Shown here piece by piece: positions 35,386 to 50,501 of a stretch of 64,000 nt of DNA. The translations under genes were made by a program, and so were the position numbers. Source of the stretch: Parus major (Eukaryota; Chordata; Aves; Passeriformes; Paridae); the NCBI RefSeq assembly GCF_001522545.3, contig NC_031783.1, positions 7,279,433-7,343,432 on the forward strand, given 5' to 3'. The notes under the pieces were generated by a model that saw nothing but the letters and a program-made list of their open reading frames with translations, did no database searches and was not told the DNA's origin. Within the stretch, counting starts at the first letter, position 1. Each line of letters starts with the position of its first letter.

Positions 35386-37158
35386 ATAGGGGCTGTTTTG
35401 CAAAAACATGTTGGTTATTATGGGTCAAGATCTTCCTGCTGCACATCTACTCACATGTGTCAGCAAAGACTTTTCTCTCACCTGAGACACTCATAAATCT
35501 GAGGGTTAATGACTTCCAAATCTCTGTCCCCAACTGTGTGTGCCAAGCAGGAAATGAACACTTAACATATAATGCAGTGTTTATAGGCAAACCAGTGTCA
35601 ACAATAATTGCTGAAAAAGTCATATATTAACATAAAGTGTCATATTTGGGACTGTTGCTCATGAATTTTCTCATTTTCTTTAAACATATTTTACAGAAAA
35701 AATTGCATTAGATTTGGAAAGTAGGACACTTTGAACTACACAAATCATCCTTGCTGTTGGTAGCCTGTGGGATTATGGACTCATTCTGTGTAATTTTTTT
35801 ACTATGTTTGATAACTGATGTCTTAGTTGCATGGCACGTTTCCATCAGAGAAACCACTTGTGAGAATGTATGTATGTCTGCCTCAAGGGTGTGTTATAAA
35901 ACAGGAAAAAAAACTTACCTTTGGGATTGGGTGTGCACTGCAAAGTACTCTGTACCATGTGTGAGGTTTCTAGAGTTTTCTGGTAGTTACTGAGTACAAG
36001 AAAGTTTAGAACTGAGCACTCTTTAATCCTTATTCCCAGAGGGCTTTTCTTCTGTAGCCAAATACATTCCATTTTCATAGAAATCTTACTTAGTAAAATG
36101 GATCCAGGGACAATAAATAATACTAATTTATTTCCCTGAAACATGTTCTGCTGTCTGCCTACTTAATTGCACAGTATAAATGGATTCAAAATTCAGAGAT
36201 GAAAAATGAATGCTTGGAGTGCAAACTATGAGAAATCAGAAGGAGCACCCTTGGATAAATTATGTTAGTTGCCCTTCAGGATCAGCAATGAAACATGAAT
36301 TATCAACATTTTGTCAGCTCATAAAAGGCAAAATATCTGAGAAAATAACTTTAAGAGAGTTTGTCACTGAATGAGGATGAGTGATTTCCAGTGACACAAG
36401 CTGTTCATTGCAAAAGCCTAATGATTGCAAACACTACCAAAAGAGGTAATTTGTTATTGTAAGAGTATCAGCAGTGCTTACAGATCTTTTTATTGCCCTG
36501 AATCCTTCCACCACCCAGACCTTCATTGGTTAGGGTTTTTAGTAGATTTTTTACACACACATTTGGGTTTTCTCATATGCTGGTAAAATTAGAACAGAAG
36601 AGTTCACTATAAAGTGATTTGATGGTTTTGTTCATCTTTTGGAGAAAACAACTCAAACCAAGAAAGGAATCAACAGTCAGTTCTACCACTTATATCCTTT
36701 CAGCCCAGGAGGCCAGAGTGAATTTTAGAATAATGGTGCTGAAGCCAAAAGAGCAAGACAGTGACCTGACCTCCCTGGGCAAGGATGGAGGAGCCTGATT
36801 GACAACTTGGTTGCAAACACAGAACACAGTCCTGACTCCTTTGACATGAATGGAAATTTCCTCACTGATTTCAGTAAAAGCAAAACTGGACCAGACTCTG
36901 TGCCTTCATCTCCTGGAGCCCTGTTCACCTCGATTCTCCTCAGAAAACTCTGGGGAGGGAATCTGGGGGCTGTGTCACTCCCATGAGGACTCGCCTGGGA
37001 ATCTGTGTCAGGCTGCCCCATGGCTTTGGTCTCTGCCCTCACTTGTCCCTGGGCCTGCCCTGTGGCAAGCAGGGATGAGCATCTGCTCCCTGGAGAGCCA
37101 TTTGCAGGGTAATGGCACTTCAATCTCCCTGTCTCTGAGCAGTGAATCATTAGGAAAC

Positions 37159-37194
37159 GCATTGCAGCTCCTACTGGCATTGCAGCTCCTACTG
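37159..37194 (+). repeat. 18-bp perfect tandem duplication
   Basis: The unit gcattgcagctcctactg is repeated twice without a gap. Confidence 0.92.
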
Positions 37195-40100
37195 CGAGCG
37201 GCTCCTCAAGTTATCCTTTTTCACACAAGAGAAAGTCACAGAAATTCAGTTATGCATTTGTGTCCCCACCTTCCTTATCCAATCTGTAGTTTCTCTCCTC
37301 TCATCCTCTCCCATGGACTCCCAAAGAGCTTCCTCTGGGCGCTGTGCCTGGGAGGGGATTGAAGTTCCTGCAGTTTGGCAGGTTCTGAGGCACACATTTT
37401 CCTTCAGGCTGATAGTTGTCTGTGGCATAGACAGTGTGTGGGACGTGATAGTGAAGGGCAAGCCATGGTGTTTTGAAAGCCAGTAAAATCAAGATCCATT
37501 TGTCTCTGCCTTGGCAAGGGGTGAAACGTTCTGAGATTATGAAATTTCTTTCTTTCTCATATGCAAAGAGAAGGTGACAGCCAGCCATCGATTTGTCTCA
37601 GATATAGATAAGACTCTGCTTGAATTGCCTGCATTTCTTCACCTCTGAGACCTCAGTCAGCTCAAACTCGTAGCTGCCCAGTGCCATTTGTGAGGAAGAA
37701 AATATTAGTGTGTTTAAAGAAAAGTGAATCAAAAGTCAGTATGCAAAAGCAATTTACTTGGTAAAAACAGGGCTTGCTAGAGAATGACTCCACATCCACT
37801 GATGAAAGGCAAGTACAAAACATTTTTTTGCCAGCTGTCATCATTTGTGTGAGTTGAAGAGCCCTGTGCTGTTTCACCTCTGAATTCACTGAGAAAGAAC
37901 CAGGTGGTTTTGACTCTTTTGGCTCTGGCTGTTTGATCTTTAAGAAAGGACACAGCTTTTGCCTGTTTCTCCCTGCAGATATTGTGTGCCTCATACACTG
38001 GAGAACAAGATCCCAGTATGATTCTCTGCTGCCTGACCTCTCACTCTGCTGTCAGACTGTACACATTGTATGCCCATGGCCTTAAGAATAGCAACATTCA
38101 TCCCCCTGGGAAATTACTTGTCCCATCAAATGAGAAACACCTTTTGTTTCTTGGCTTCTGAGGAGCATTTTCTCAATATTTATTTACTTGCTGGAGTGGG
38201 AATCTGTTACATGAACCAGTTTCTTTACTGTCTGAAGCAGTTCTCTATACCAGAATCAGTTTTGGTCTTTACTGGATTGGACTCGTATGTCTATAATAAT
38301 TACCCAGTGGTTTTAAAGTTACCTAAAATTACCTAGCAGCTGCTGGTAAGATGTTTAGATCCCTGTTAGAAAACTTTGTTATTAGAGAATCACATTGCAG
38401 AGAGGGGAGAGACAGAGAAACAAGCTTTCTGGAATGCAGTCAGATAATTTCATAGGAGAGTGGCCTGAAAAGATGAAATCTTGAAATGTCAGTGGTCATT
38501 TTACTATTATTTCACTTGCACATATGCTGCTCTTTATCAACTGATGCACATATATTTATTCCTAAAGAGGTTTTACAAGACTCTTGGAGAATAAACGTTT
38601 TGTTAGTTTTGTGTTTTGGAATTTAAAAAAAAACCAACTGAAGATAGAAAGTCTTTAAAAAATACCAAACTAAATAAGTTTTCAATCCCTGAACATTAGC
38701 TGTAGCTGGCAGTGTTACAGCATTTGAACCATAAATACTGGAGCTTTTTGTTAGTATTACAGGATCAGAATCTGACTCTGGTGAGGAATAAAATGGAAAT
38801 CCACAGGCTGTTTCCTTTGACCACTGAGCAAAATGACAGAAGTAAATGAACAAGTAATGTGTTACTTAATACTGCTTTTTAAATCTCCATGACATAAAAT
38901 GAAGCGATGTAGCATGAACTGATTTCCTTGGAGCGTGGTTTAAACTCGGTCTTGCTGCAGATGGGAATGTGCAATGATTTCAGTGGGAGCTCCACACAAG
39001 GGAAGGTGCCTACCACAGCCAGGAGCTGTTCCAGTTCCTATTTACAGCCTCCTGCTAGTGCTCAGCCTCATGCAGGGCTGAGCTGGGCACAGAAACCCCT
39101 TCCAGAGCCTTCCCGACTCCTGGCGGCTTTCCTGAGCCAGACTGAAATAGCTCCTTACAGATAAAGCTCTAACCCAGTGCCACTGAATAAAACTGACAAT
39201 GAGGGCTTCTGGGTTGACCTTCAAATGCAATTTTCCCTCATTTTTTGTGTCCTGCTTTGGATCCATTTTTTCATAGAAAGAGCTGTCAGATCACATCCAC
39301 TGTGCAAACTTCCCCACCAGGCTGCACACAGCTGTATGTTCTCGTTCTTTGAAGGACAAACTTCTGTTTAAAGTGCACAAGGCTGTATTTTCAATTCACA
39401 GCATCATGGGAAAAGGTGAAAGGAGTATGGAAATCCAATAGCAACTGCATTTGTCAACGTCATGGCTTATTTAAATGTCAAGCAAGTTTTCGTCTCATGC
39501 AGGTTTACTGTTGAAAAATAAAATATTATTATGAGTACTTGGTCTGTTCCTCTGTCCCACACACCCCCCATCTGTGTGAAAGCATTAATGAGCAGATACC
39601 AAGAGCTGGATACTTTGGGACTTGCAACTCCTGACTCTCTTGCATTCTCTTTAAATAATTGGAGAGCTACTAGGAAGGCTAGTGCCTGTTCTCACAGATC
39701 AGACCTCTAGAAAGAGGTAACTAATGCAGTTTGATTTTTGGATGTTTTTTTCTCTGCCTCTGAGGAGGTCACTGGAGCGAGGACAAATGACTGCTGCTTG
39801 TGGTGTGAGAAGCACTGAGGTACCTGGAGGCAGCCAGTGACCACTGTGGTCCTTTATTTCTTTGTTGATGAAGTGAAAAAAGTGTTCAAGAGGGATGTAA
39901 CAGTGGTACTAGGACAATGATTTGGGGAGGAGGGGAATATTAAGGCCCACCTCAAGGTTTACATGTTATGAAACTATTTCCATATACTCCCTGATCAGGA
40001 TGGGTGCCAGCTCTTGTACTGGCTCCAGCAGCATTTTCCAATGTGTTCAATCTTGTCTGATACACAGGCACAGTGTGCTAGAATGAATGACTGAGCTTAA

Positions 40101-43100
40101 TTCATCCCTCCCCTTGATTCCTCCTGTCTTTATTGCAGCTTTCTGCCTCATCTCCTATGTTCATTCAAAGAAAAAAATACATCTATGACTCAAACCACAG
40201 CTCTCCCGCTCCAGGGTTTGTGCATGCAAAGCTGCAGGGATCTGAGGGCTGGACAGACCACACCTAATGCATAAAAAGCACTCTCGGCTTGTGTGGTCCA
40301 AGCTGTGTCTGTTCAGCAGAGATATCCTGCAAGGGAGCTGAAATTTCAGGATAATTCCCTACCAGAAAAAAAAGAGCATGTACGAGAGCTCTTCCAACAT
40401 CAATCTTAGCCAGGCAAAGCATTTTGTCAAGCATCTTCCTAGTTTTATTTTGTTGCAGTCATTTCATGGATGTGAGTTTTTTCCTCAGTAGTTGTGGAGA
40501 AATTTTGTGGAATTTGTCTTTTATGTTGATTTGTCTGGATATAAAATATCTTTGTAGAAATATTCTTGTAGTGGAGAAAATTATAGCACTTAATTTTATT
40601 GTTTTGAAATTATGTGGTTAGCCACAACAGAGTAAATCTGATGTAACTATTTTCATGCTGGGAAGGTGTTACATCATTGTGTTGCAAGCAAGAAAAAACT
40701 GTCTCTTGTGAGTCCTCCACATATATAGGTATTTACAGCAAAGAAAATATTGTCCTTGTGGCACATTTGCATTCACACTGTATGAGGGAGAAGAGACATT
40801 TCTTAGAAGTCAATAATCTGTGTGTTTATAAGGAGGTCACCCACTGCCCTTTGCAGTGGAGTCAAACATACAAGGAGCAGGAAACAGGATCCGATCTCAT
40901 GGAATATCCTTTTAATAATTTTCCCAGCTTTCCTCTTTCTGGAGTGGTAGAAAGACAAAATATCCAAGCTAGAAGCCATTTTCTGCCTGCTAGAAAAAAT
41001 GATCAAGATTCTCATCAGTTTCTAGGTCCTGTGGAATGTCCTCCCCTAATGACAGTGGGGAGTTTTTTGTGTGCTGTCCAAGAAGGCTGGAGAACAGTGA
41101 CATTTTTGTGGGTTAACCCAGGACATTGGCAGATGCTGGTTAGTATAAATGGGTGTTTGCTGGTGAGTCAAACAAAGAAACAGGCAGCATGGGAGATGGC
41201 TGTTTTGAGATGTGTATCTTTCCTAATGAATCAATATTGCAAATGAACTGAAAAATGTGCAAACAGATGCAAATAAAATAGTATGAACTGTTTATAGCAG
41301 TACTTGAGCATTGCTTTATACCCCAGTCTGCACCAATACAAATTAGGCCAAAGATAATCAATTCAGATAAAGGTTTGTAAAAACGAGATTCATCACTAAA
41401 GGCTTACTTAATCCAGAAGGTCATTAAATCTGCATAATGAGTTCTGAGGAAATAATTAAATGGAGCTTATATTTTCCTTTTTACAAATATTTTCCCATTA
41501 AACATAAGAATTAGTACACAGAGCTTAAAACTGAAAACAAAAGGTAAATTCATTATTTAATCCCATAGAATTTACTGTATGAACAGTGGTCTGAGACAGG
41601 TTATAGTGAGTGTGTTTTGTCTATTCATTCTATCTGATAATACTTCCTGAACAGAGCCAATATTATTTTCTTTGCTGGTTGCAAGTTTTCATATAGCAAC
41701 AAGGGAGATAAACACCTAATGAAATAGGAAAATCTCATTGTAAAGCTAGAGAATCAAATAGGAAAGATTACCTAAGGGGGAAAGAGGAAGGAAAAGGAAG
41801 TAATTTAGCTTAATTCGTTTTAAAAAACCAACAGATTTCATGCTGGTGGCATCCCAATATTTCACAGAAAGACAAATTTGTTTCTAGGCTCTCTTCTTAG
41901 GCTTATATTTAATTCATAAATAGGGAATTTCAACTTAAGAAACACAGGATTCTGAATTGTTGGATTTGTGTTAGCTAATTCTTGGTGAAGTGTATGTTCA
42001 GCATATGTCAGAAATCTTGATCTCATGCTTTGTAATGTGGAGGTGCACTGAGATGAAATTCTTGGCTCAGATGAAAATAATTTCCTTTTTCTAACACCTG
42101 CCTCATTAGAAAGGTGACTTGCTATAGAGAAGACCTCCAAGTTTGCACCAGTATTTGTATTGATTTTTGCAAAACAGAGTGAGTTCATATATGAGGTATG
42201 AGGTCACATATTGCCTTGGTACTGAGAATTTCTCTGGGAAGCATTTTAAATGGAACACATTCCAGACTGGTTATGTGATTAAGAAAATGTTCTCTGTGAT
42301 ACATGATATATGAAATAGCATCGTGAGAAATCAGCTGATTTGTCTCACATGCAAGGATTTATTTGTTCTTTTGTCAGTGTATAGGGACAGAGAGAAGAGT
42401 GAAAAAGCAGAACAGAACATCAGGGGAAGTTTCTGGTTTTAGTCCTGCTGCAATAATGAGGGCACCCTTCCATCTGGTTAGGTCAGTAGGAGGAGAATCC
42501 CTGGTGAAGTACACAGTGGTACACCTCCTAGAAAGAGGTGAAAAAATGCCGCTCTTATTTCTCTTACAGCAAGACAAATTAGGTTGCCTAGCTTCAGACT
42601 GACCTGTAATGTGGTCTGGGGGAAATTGTTTTCACGCCTCACCTAAAGTCACCAGCCAAATGTGTGAAAAATCCTGTTGTCAGAGCATCTGGCAACAAGG
42701 AATGTGGTACTGGAACCCAAACTAGAGTTTATTTAAAATTGGAAATAACAGTAGGAAGTCTGGAAAATGTTCTTGCACAATTCAATTATAGTACTTTGTG
42801 AAGTCTGTCATAATTCTCTGCAGACTGAATTATGTGGACAGCTTTTCTCTAAATCCCACTCAAACCCACTTAATCCTTCTTTATGCACAACAGAAATGGC
42901 TGGATGAGACACCACAGGCTATTTTGCAAATGGACTGCAGTTGTCCTGAGGAGAGTTTGTGGCTCAGTTCAGGCACTGAAAGCTGGGCTCTGAAATGGTG
43001 GCACCAATTGTGACAATGCCCTTCCAGCGTGCTGGAATTGCTCTGAGTCATTTCTGTATGCGAGCAAATCCTTTTTGCACTCTGTCAGGATTTCTGAGGC

Positions 43101-46100
43101 ACCAGTAAAGACACATGGTGCTGCTCCATGTTTATGTCTAATGTGTGATAGAAACTATACTGAGATGATTCTGAGCTGGCTACTGAGCAGTCACTTGCAA
43201 GCCAGCTTGCATCTCAAGGCATCAGCTGTTGTGACCTTATCACAGCCACATAAGGGAAAAAAAGTTAAATCTGCCAAATTTAGAATCTGGATATTTGAAA
43301 GCTGCCTCAACTCAGAGATGAAGCTGATATTAAACCAGAGGATTTGGTTTCAGCTGAGTGGAGAACTGTGTGTGAATCCATGAATAATGTGTCTGGGGAT
43401 TTTTAATTCAATAGGACTTGAGTTTAAAAAGGTTTTTATAGAGATATTAATTCCAGCTCCCTTTGCTGTTTTCATGGTTATGTTTTCCTCGTTTTTATGC
43501 ATTTGCCCTCTAACCAGCTGAAGAGACGTGTGCAACCTTGTTATCACCGAATGAATGGAAATTGGCTGGGGCATGCAAATTGCCCAGACAGAGTCTTGGA
43601 ATTGACTTCAAAGTAGCAAGGTTGAGCCCAGTAATTGAAGTGTCAAAGACCCCAAGGGTTTTCAAAATCCAACCTGTGTCATTAGGTAATTTATCTCAGT
43701 GGACATCCTTCTACATATCCTGAATTTATTTACATCAAGAGCACTTCCTACAAATTTCTATCACAGTAATAAAATCTGTATTTATGACAATATTATGGCA
43801 TAATCAAATCAGGCCTTGGGCTTTTATTCATTGTTTATGCAAAAAATTTAATAGGAAGCTGCTTTTATCTTTTCAAAGAAACTTTAGTTCAATATTGAGT
43901 TCTGACTTGGTTATTTATTGCTGTGAGTACTGAAATACTGTTTCCTGGTCTGTAAATGTGGTTTTGTATTAGCTCTTAAACTACTGCAAGAGTGGGAACT
44001 ACTGAGGAAAAGTCCTCCCAGAGTATCCAGAGTATTGTGAGTCACAAATCAAAGATATAAAAATAGAGAAAACTAGGAGAACTCCCACTAATAGAAAACA
44101 CCACCATGGAAATCATACTGATGATATTGCTACAAACCAGCACCAAATCAAACACAGCTTTACAGCTAGAACTGATTCTAGGTACAGATTATTAAGTAGC
44201 AAACTGTCCCACTGTAGTGATTCAGTTCCTTGCACACACAAGCACCTTAGATCCAGAGGGAAGAACAAAAAAGCAGAGATGGAGCACTCTGCTGAAGGGA
44301 TAGTTTAATTTGACAGGATGGATCTCTATGACTTCCTGCATGGAGAAAGAGTCTGCAATCTTTGTAAGGGCAGTGTCTGACTGCAGAGGACACTGGACCT
44401 CAAACAGCTAAATCCTACCTTAATGAGTAAAGCCCAAGATAATGGTCAAATTAATCTTCTCTGCTTCCTGGGTCCACCCTGCTGTGCCTGCAGATACACA
44501 AATACCTGAGCTAGCTCACAGGACCTGTCTCCACCACCACAAGCAGATGAGTACCACAGGGCTGACAGCATCAGAAGTCAGGAGAGTGCTGAAATCTGAA
44601 AGCTTAAGCTCAAGGTAGAACAAATGGAATTTATAATCCAAATATTGGATAGCAGTATAGATTTTGAGGTTCATTAAGTCTGAATATCACATTAAGACCA
44701 ATGCATGACGTTAAATTTCTGCAAGAACTCCAGCCTGGTGGTGATTCACAGGATTCTTATTGTCAAGGCAGGATGAACAACTATTGCCAGATGAACTGTT
44801 TTTTTTTCAGGATATCATTACAACCAACATGAAGCTTTCTATGCACAGAGCAGTTTCTTCAGACTAGAAACATCTAGTCTAGAGACATCTTTTTCCTGGG
44901 GGAAGTGTAAGATTAAAGGGTTGCATAATTATCCACTTAGGAAACTGAAACTGTCATAAACTGACAAAAAACAAAGCCAAGAATAATTACTCCTTATAAA
45001 TTTTACAGGATAACAAACAAGACTTTAATTGATGCTTTTTTTTAAGAGGCAAGATCTTTATAGATCTTATCATTATGGATTTGTGCCTTTATATATATTT
45101 AAATAGGGAGCAAGGGCAGAAAACTGTCCCTAAATTAGAAAGCTGGAACCATCATTTAAGTATAAAACTGCTAGTTAGCAAAGTACTGAAGACCATCATT
45201 AATTAGCAATCACTTTTACCACTGACTGTCTATTTCTGCTTGGGGATATGTAGTTCAGTGGGAAAACTCAAAGCAGGATCTCTTTCAGGTTCAGTTTTTA
45301 ACCAGCTGTATTCAGTGCAATGCAACTTGTTCTACAGAACTACAGCATGAAAGATGAAAAGCAACTGAGAATCTTATTTGGGCAGTGAGCAACTGCAGGC
45401 ACTTCCATCAGGTGTGACAGGAATCATTGTGTGCAGTTCTTTGAACAGAATACCACAGGAACCAAAAGGACTTTCAGAGTTAGAGGAAGGAGTTAACATT
45501 CAACACTGTGAACCTGGCGTTTGTATTTCAAGAGAAATCTCAGTGAGACCAAGTGTACAAAAGGCTGAAATGGGAAGAATAGACTGCTGCCAACAGGCTT
45601 TCTTGCAAAGGTAAATAATAAAATATAAAAGGTCAAAGCTTGGAGATAAGAACAAGAACATACTGGATAAGCAACTAAAAGAATCTTTTTATAACCAGAG
45701 GCTCTTAGATATGGAACAGACAGGGCAGTGATGATGGAAGTGCAGTGGGCAATTGCACACAGAGCTTTTTATATTCTCTGCTCACCTAATTTTAAAATGG
45801 GGTCATATGGTAAAGTGTGAGTGAAATATTTTTGAAGTAGAAACTTATGTTTGAAGATGTGTAGGCTGTAAATCTATGATAGTTAAAAAATAAAGAAGTA
45901 TTTGTGACCTGGACAAAATAAATCCCAATGTTAAAATTGTGCTTTTATACCCAGACCACAGCTGACTGATGGACAAAGCCATCACCAGTCACAGCAGATG
46001 AATTAATAGTTCTTGGGGAGGAAATGATATGGCAATCAGAATGATCTGTGGTGGGTTTTGAATGAGCAGAGAAAAAAATTAATCATATGTGTCTCTCTAC

Positions 46101-49100
46101 AGACATGAAATTCTGATCTCTTGCTTGAGAAGCTGCAGAATGGACAAGATACAAGGGACTGCATAAGTTCCAGAGTTTGTCCCAGAACTTAAATGGTCTT
46201 TACACAGCACAGAGCTGAAGTGGCCAGTGCTTTGTACCTCAGGTTTGCTGGAAGCACAGATGTGCCACAATTCCCCACCAATCAGATAAATCTCCTGCTT
46301 CTTTTTCTCCTTCTCCAAATGACAGTTGAGAAGCAGGGATATTTGATGACCATGACACTCCCAGAGATCCTGGTGTTTAATCAGCTTTCAGGAGGCATCT
46401 CTGGATCCTTCCTGCCAAAGAGGATCCCTAGAGCTGCCAGCTTTCACAGCTGCCTGTTGCAAAGCCAAGCTGTAAGGGGATTCCGCCAGCCCAGAGATTT
46501 ATGCTGAGACATGGAGCATGTGAAAAAAACACCTTTGGGATTTCTGGGTGCCCTGCTGTCTGGCAAAGATATTTGAAGCTTTGATGCCTGGTTTAAGCCA
46601 ATATCTCAGGGCTCTAAAGTTAACCCTTGAACATCTGGGAGCTGCATTGCAGTTGAAACCTCTGATTATTTTTGGAATTGAACATTTCCAGAAGTGCAAG
46701 GCTGTTCTGGATCCACACGCACTTAAAATGAAACAAGGGTCTTTGCACAGAGGGATTCTTTTTGACTTTATAGTAAATGTATTGAGTCCAATGTGTTATC
46801 CCCAAATACTCTGAATGCCACTTCTCTGGCATTTTCCAGCAGACATTTTTGTTGGAAAGTTTTGGCTGCTACTGCTTGCAGGGACAAAGCACATCTGCCA
46901 TTTGTGAAGGAGATGTGCTCCTTGTGTCAGCCCAAAGTGCAGTTCATGGCTCTACATGCTAGAGATCTCAAAATTTAAATGTGTTTCTCCATTCATGGAG
47001 AAGTAGCAATAAGGATTCAAAAATTACAACAGGCACATTAAGAAGAAAAAAAAAATCAGCTTCCTGCTATAACCAAAATTCAGCTGTGTTATTGACAGCA
47101 GTGGAAGCAAAGTGATTCTGAGAGCTTTTGCACATCTGACTGTGACTGGAGTAGCACATTAGTTTTTTGATCCTCCAGTAATAGCCTCTGCACACTCCTA
47201 TTCTTAATCCCTAATCTTTAGAGATTAATTTTCCACAGTGTTAAACCCACCAGGTATCTGTGCTGCTGCTGCCTCAGTGCAGCCTATTAGCTGGTCACTG
47301 AGGCCTGATGCAACCAGCAGCACCTTCCCAACTTTTACTGAATTTGGTGCCATCACCAGCCTGTTCTTGGTGCAAGAGATGAAACAGGAGAAAAAATTGA
47401 CAAGCAGAGAGGAGAGATTGCCTCGAGGGAAAAGAGATGACAGCATTTCTGAAAGAACCCCTGAAATGGACTGTGAACTGTACTCTGCAGCAGGATGAGG
47501 ACATTCCTGGGATGTTTCCCAAAGCCAGACTGTTGCCTGTGTCCAAACCAAGTGAGCCAGGCAGTGAAAGCAGCAGGAGTGTGGGATTGGCTCACTGCCT
47601 CAACAATCAGCTCACTGCCACACTGCTACTGACCCTTTTTCCCCTTTCCCCCAGTCTACCCTTTTAAAGACTGCAGCCTCTCAGGCAGTCCAGGAACAAA
47701 ACACATTGCAGCTGTTTGTATTGTATTTATATGGTAATTCTATCATAAAGCTTTGAATAATACCGTGCCACACACATGCCAAATTTAGTAATTGCTAGGA
47801 TTCACAGTAATAGAATGCTGCAGCAGGCTAGATTAGAAATAAGCAATTAAATGTAGTTTTTCCTACACAGGTTAGTTATTGGCCACTGCATCCTGCACCA
47901 GAAGGATTAAATCAAACAGAAAAAAAATCAACTCTGAGGCAACAACAAAAAGGTATAGTAAAATGCCTGGCTGCAAGGCTAGCCATTCATGCCTCTGGGT
48001 GACATGCTAGTGACAAACTACAGGAATAATCTGATTCTTTTCACATGAACATATTTTTATATGGAATAGTTTGAACTATAACCAAATAATTTTTCTGCAT
48101 TATGCTACTATTTCAATTCCCACCAAGCCTGCTGGTTTTAAGTGGAACTAGCTGGTTCTCTCTTCATCTATTTCTGACCTGTGCCTCCTGCTTACTTCTG
48201 CTTTGTCTCATCAACTAATAGTGGCCTTGAGAATCTTGGTTTTGATATGTGAAGTAGCATTATGAGTTTTTTTGCAGCACTTTGCTCTATTAGCACTTAA
48301 TATACTTCAGCGAAAAAGGATTAGCTCAAAAATTTCACTGAATTCTTTGAAAAAATCCCAAAAGTGCTGACCCAGATTTGTAACAAAACTTATCCATTAA
48401 CATTTCCTTAACAAGGATTATATTATTATTAGACAATTTAAGGGAGTGGAAGTAGGTCTCAGATTGCTCAGTCTAAGTCCAGTCTAGAACAATGGCTTAA
48501 AATAATTTTTAACTGGAGCACCACAACGTGCTGAGTGTGCTGAAGAGCAGCTGAGTGGTGTCCACATCAGAGAAGCCATGCAGCTGCTCTGTGCCACCAG
48601 CCTTTAAAGAGCTCTCAGCAGTTGTGGACTGAACAAACAGAGTCTCATTTAGGATGGCTCACCCATGTTAAAGATGAAAAAGAGAAGTGGGAGAGAGCTG
48701 GGCCATTGCCCTTACCCTGTGCTGGAGCTCACCTCTTGCTGAATGACTGAGATGGCTCTTGAAGGCTGAGTGGGTTTCCAACAGCAACACAGCCATGAAT
48801 GAAGACAGGATGAATTATCCTGGAAGGCCCCTGGCTCAGCAGAACCTATACTTGCTGTGTATCCCTGTGCTGTTCTGCCTCCAGGCTGCACCTCTGCCAG
48901 TGCCTGAGGGTTCCTGGTTCTCACAGAGCTCAGCCTGCTGCTGTTGGCCTTCCTGCAGCGTAGGTTTGGGCCCCTTTGGGCACTGGTACCCCTCACCTTC
49001 TCCATGCCTCTGGTGTTTACAATGCTAACAGCAACCCCAAAGGACAATGAAATGGCTGCAGAGCACGGGGAGCCCGTCCTATCTGTGTGACCCCAGTGAC

Positions 49101-50482
49101 AGCAATAGGAACTTTGCTGAGAATTGATTCCAGTATCCCTTACCAATCGGTCTGAAGCTATTGGCACCAGGTGTAAGGCATTCTCCCATTTCTCATTGTG
49201 TCAATTCAGGCTTCTTTTAACGTTTTCTCTGGGCTTATTGACTTAATAGGCAATTTGGTGGGCTTTTTTGCTTTTAAACACAGCTGACTACTGTTCTATT
49301 TCTGGCTGGCACACTGAGGATGAAGCGTGATCATTAAGTTAATACCCAGTTTACCTATACCAGTCTGCATTTAAATTGAAGCAAAATTATGCACAAATAA
49401 CTTCAGGTTTACCTCTTCAGTCCCTCTCAGTATATGTAATAGCTTGATAATTTTATTTCCCTATAGTAATTATTTTCATGCTAATATCTTTTTGTGCATA
49501 CAGTAATATCATTTTACTTGTTTCTTTGCCACTGAAAATTATCCTGGAGATTGCAGAACAGACAAAATAGTTTCACCCTGTCACTGGCTGTGACTAATCT
49601 CAGCGTTGTCTCCACTTCTGCTTTATGAATGTTGTCTCATTAACAGAAAAAAAAAAGCTCAATATGTGCTAAAAATATAGTTGCATACCTGCTTTAAACA
49701 GAATGAAATGTTCATTATTTTTTTTTTGAAAATATAAGAGACTTCTGCGTGAAGCTGCTCTGAATCATGTCTGAAAACACTGGAGGTGTCACTGCTCACT
49801 AGGACAGAGCTTTACTTAAAGGCTCAATAATGTTAACATAAACTTCCCCAGTGGTTCACATCCTAGGAGCTCAAACCATATTTTGAAAAATAATTAATTA
49901 TCCTTCAACACAGCTGCTGCCAGGTAGGCCAGTTATCCACAATGCTTGAAGAGAAGCTGAGACCCAGAGATGCTGGTGATTTGTGAGGATCTCTTTGTGA
50001 GGTGGGAATCCTGACCTGAACTCACACCTGTGCTCTGTTCCATTGCTCCAGCCACACTTCTGAGCTTACAAACAGGCTGTGAGCTAATATCTAATGCTTT
50101 CTGTATTTATTTCTCTCTATTTTCAAACTTCTGCTTCCCTGCTTGTGGTTTTGATTCTTTTGGAAACACTGCATGATTTTGGATCGCTTTCAAAAATATT
50201 TTCTCTGGTTCAATCACACGTTGAGTGGGATGTGAAGGAGAATCTCTGACTGTTCTGCAAGGGGTCAGAGTAGATTTCTGCCTGTCACACTAATTCCTGT
50301 GCAGGTTTAAGTACATCACTGGGCCATAAGGCTTGTTTGTTCTTGAATTGTTGAAATCCCAGGGTGGAGGCTGACCCCGCACCAGGGGTGACACCAGGGC
50401 ACTTACAGCTGGAGCTGCAGAGTGCAAGTATATTTTTTTTTTTCTTTTCTGTTTTCTGAGCTCTTGAGAACTAATTCTATAA

Positions 50483-50501
50483 TATGTATGTATGTATGTG
50501 T
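50483..50501 (+). repeat. (ATGT)n microsatellite
   Basis: About four ATGT units ending gtgtaa; a short simple repeat. Confidence 0.8.

Noticed and set aside
34910..35446. 178-aa minus-strand ORF
   Set aside because: It lies antisense across the non-coding 3' end of a CR1 element.
40677..41246. 189-aa ORF, the longest free of gaps outside known genes
   Set aside because: No domain, no composition or start signals of a gene, and it lies in a putative intron. This length is near the chance maximum for 64 kb.
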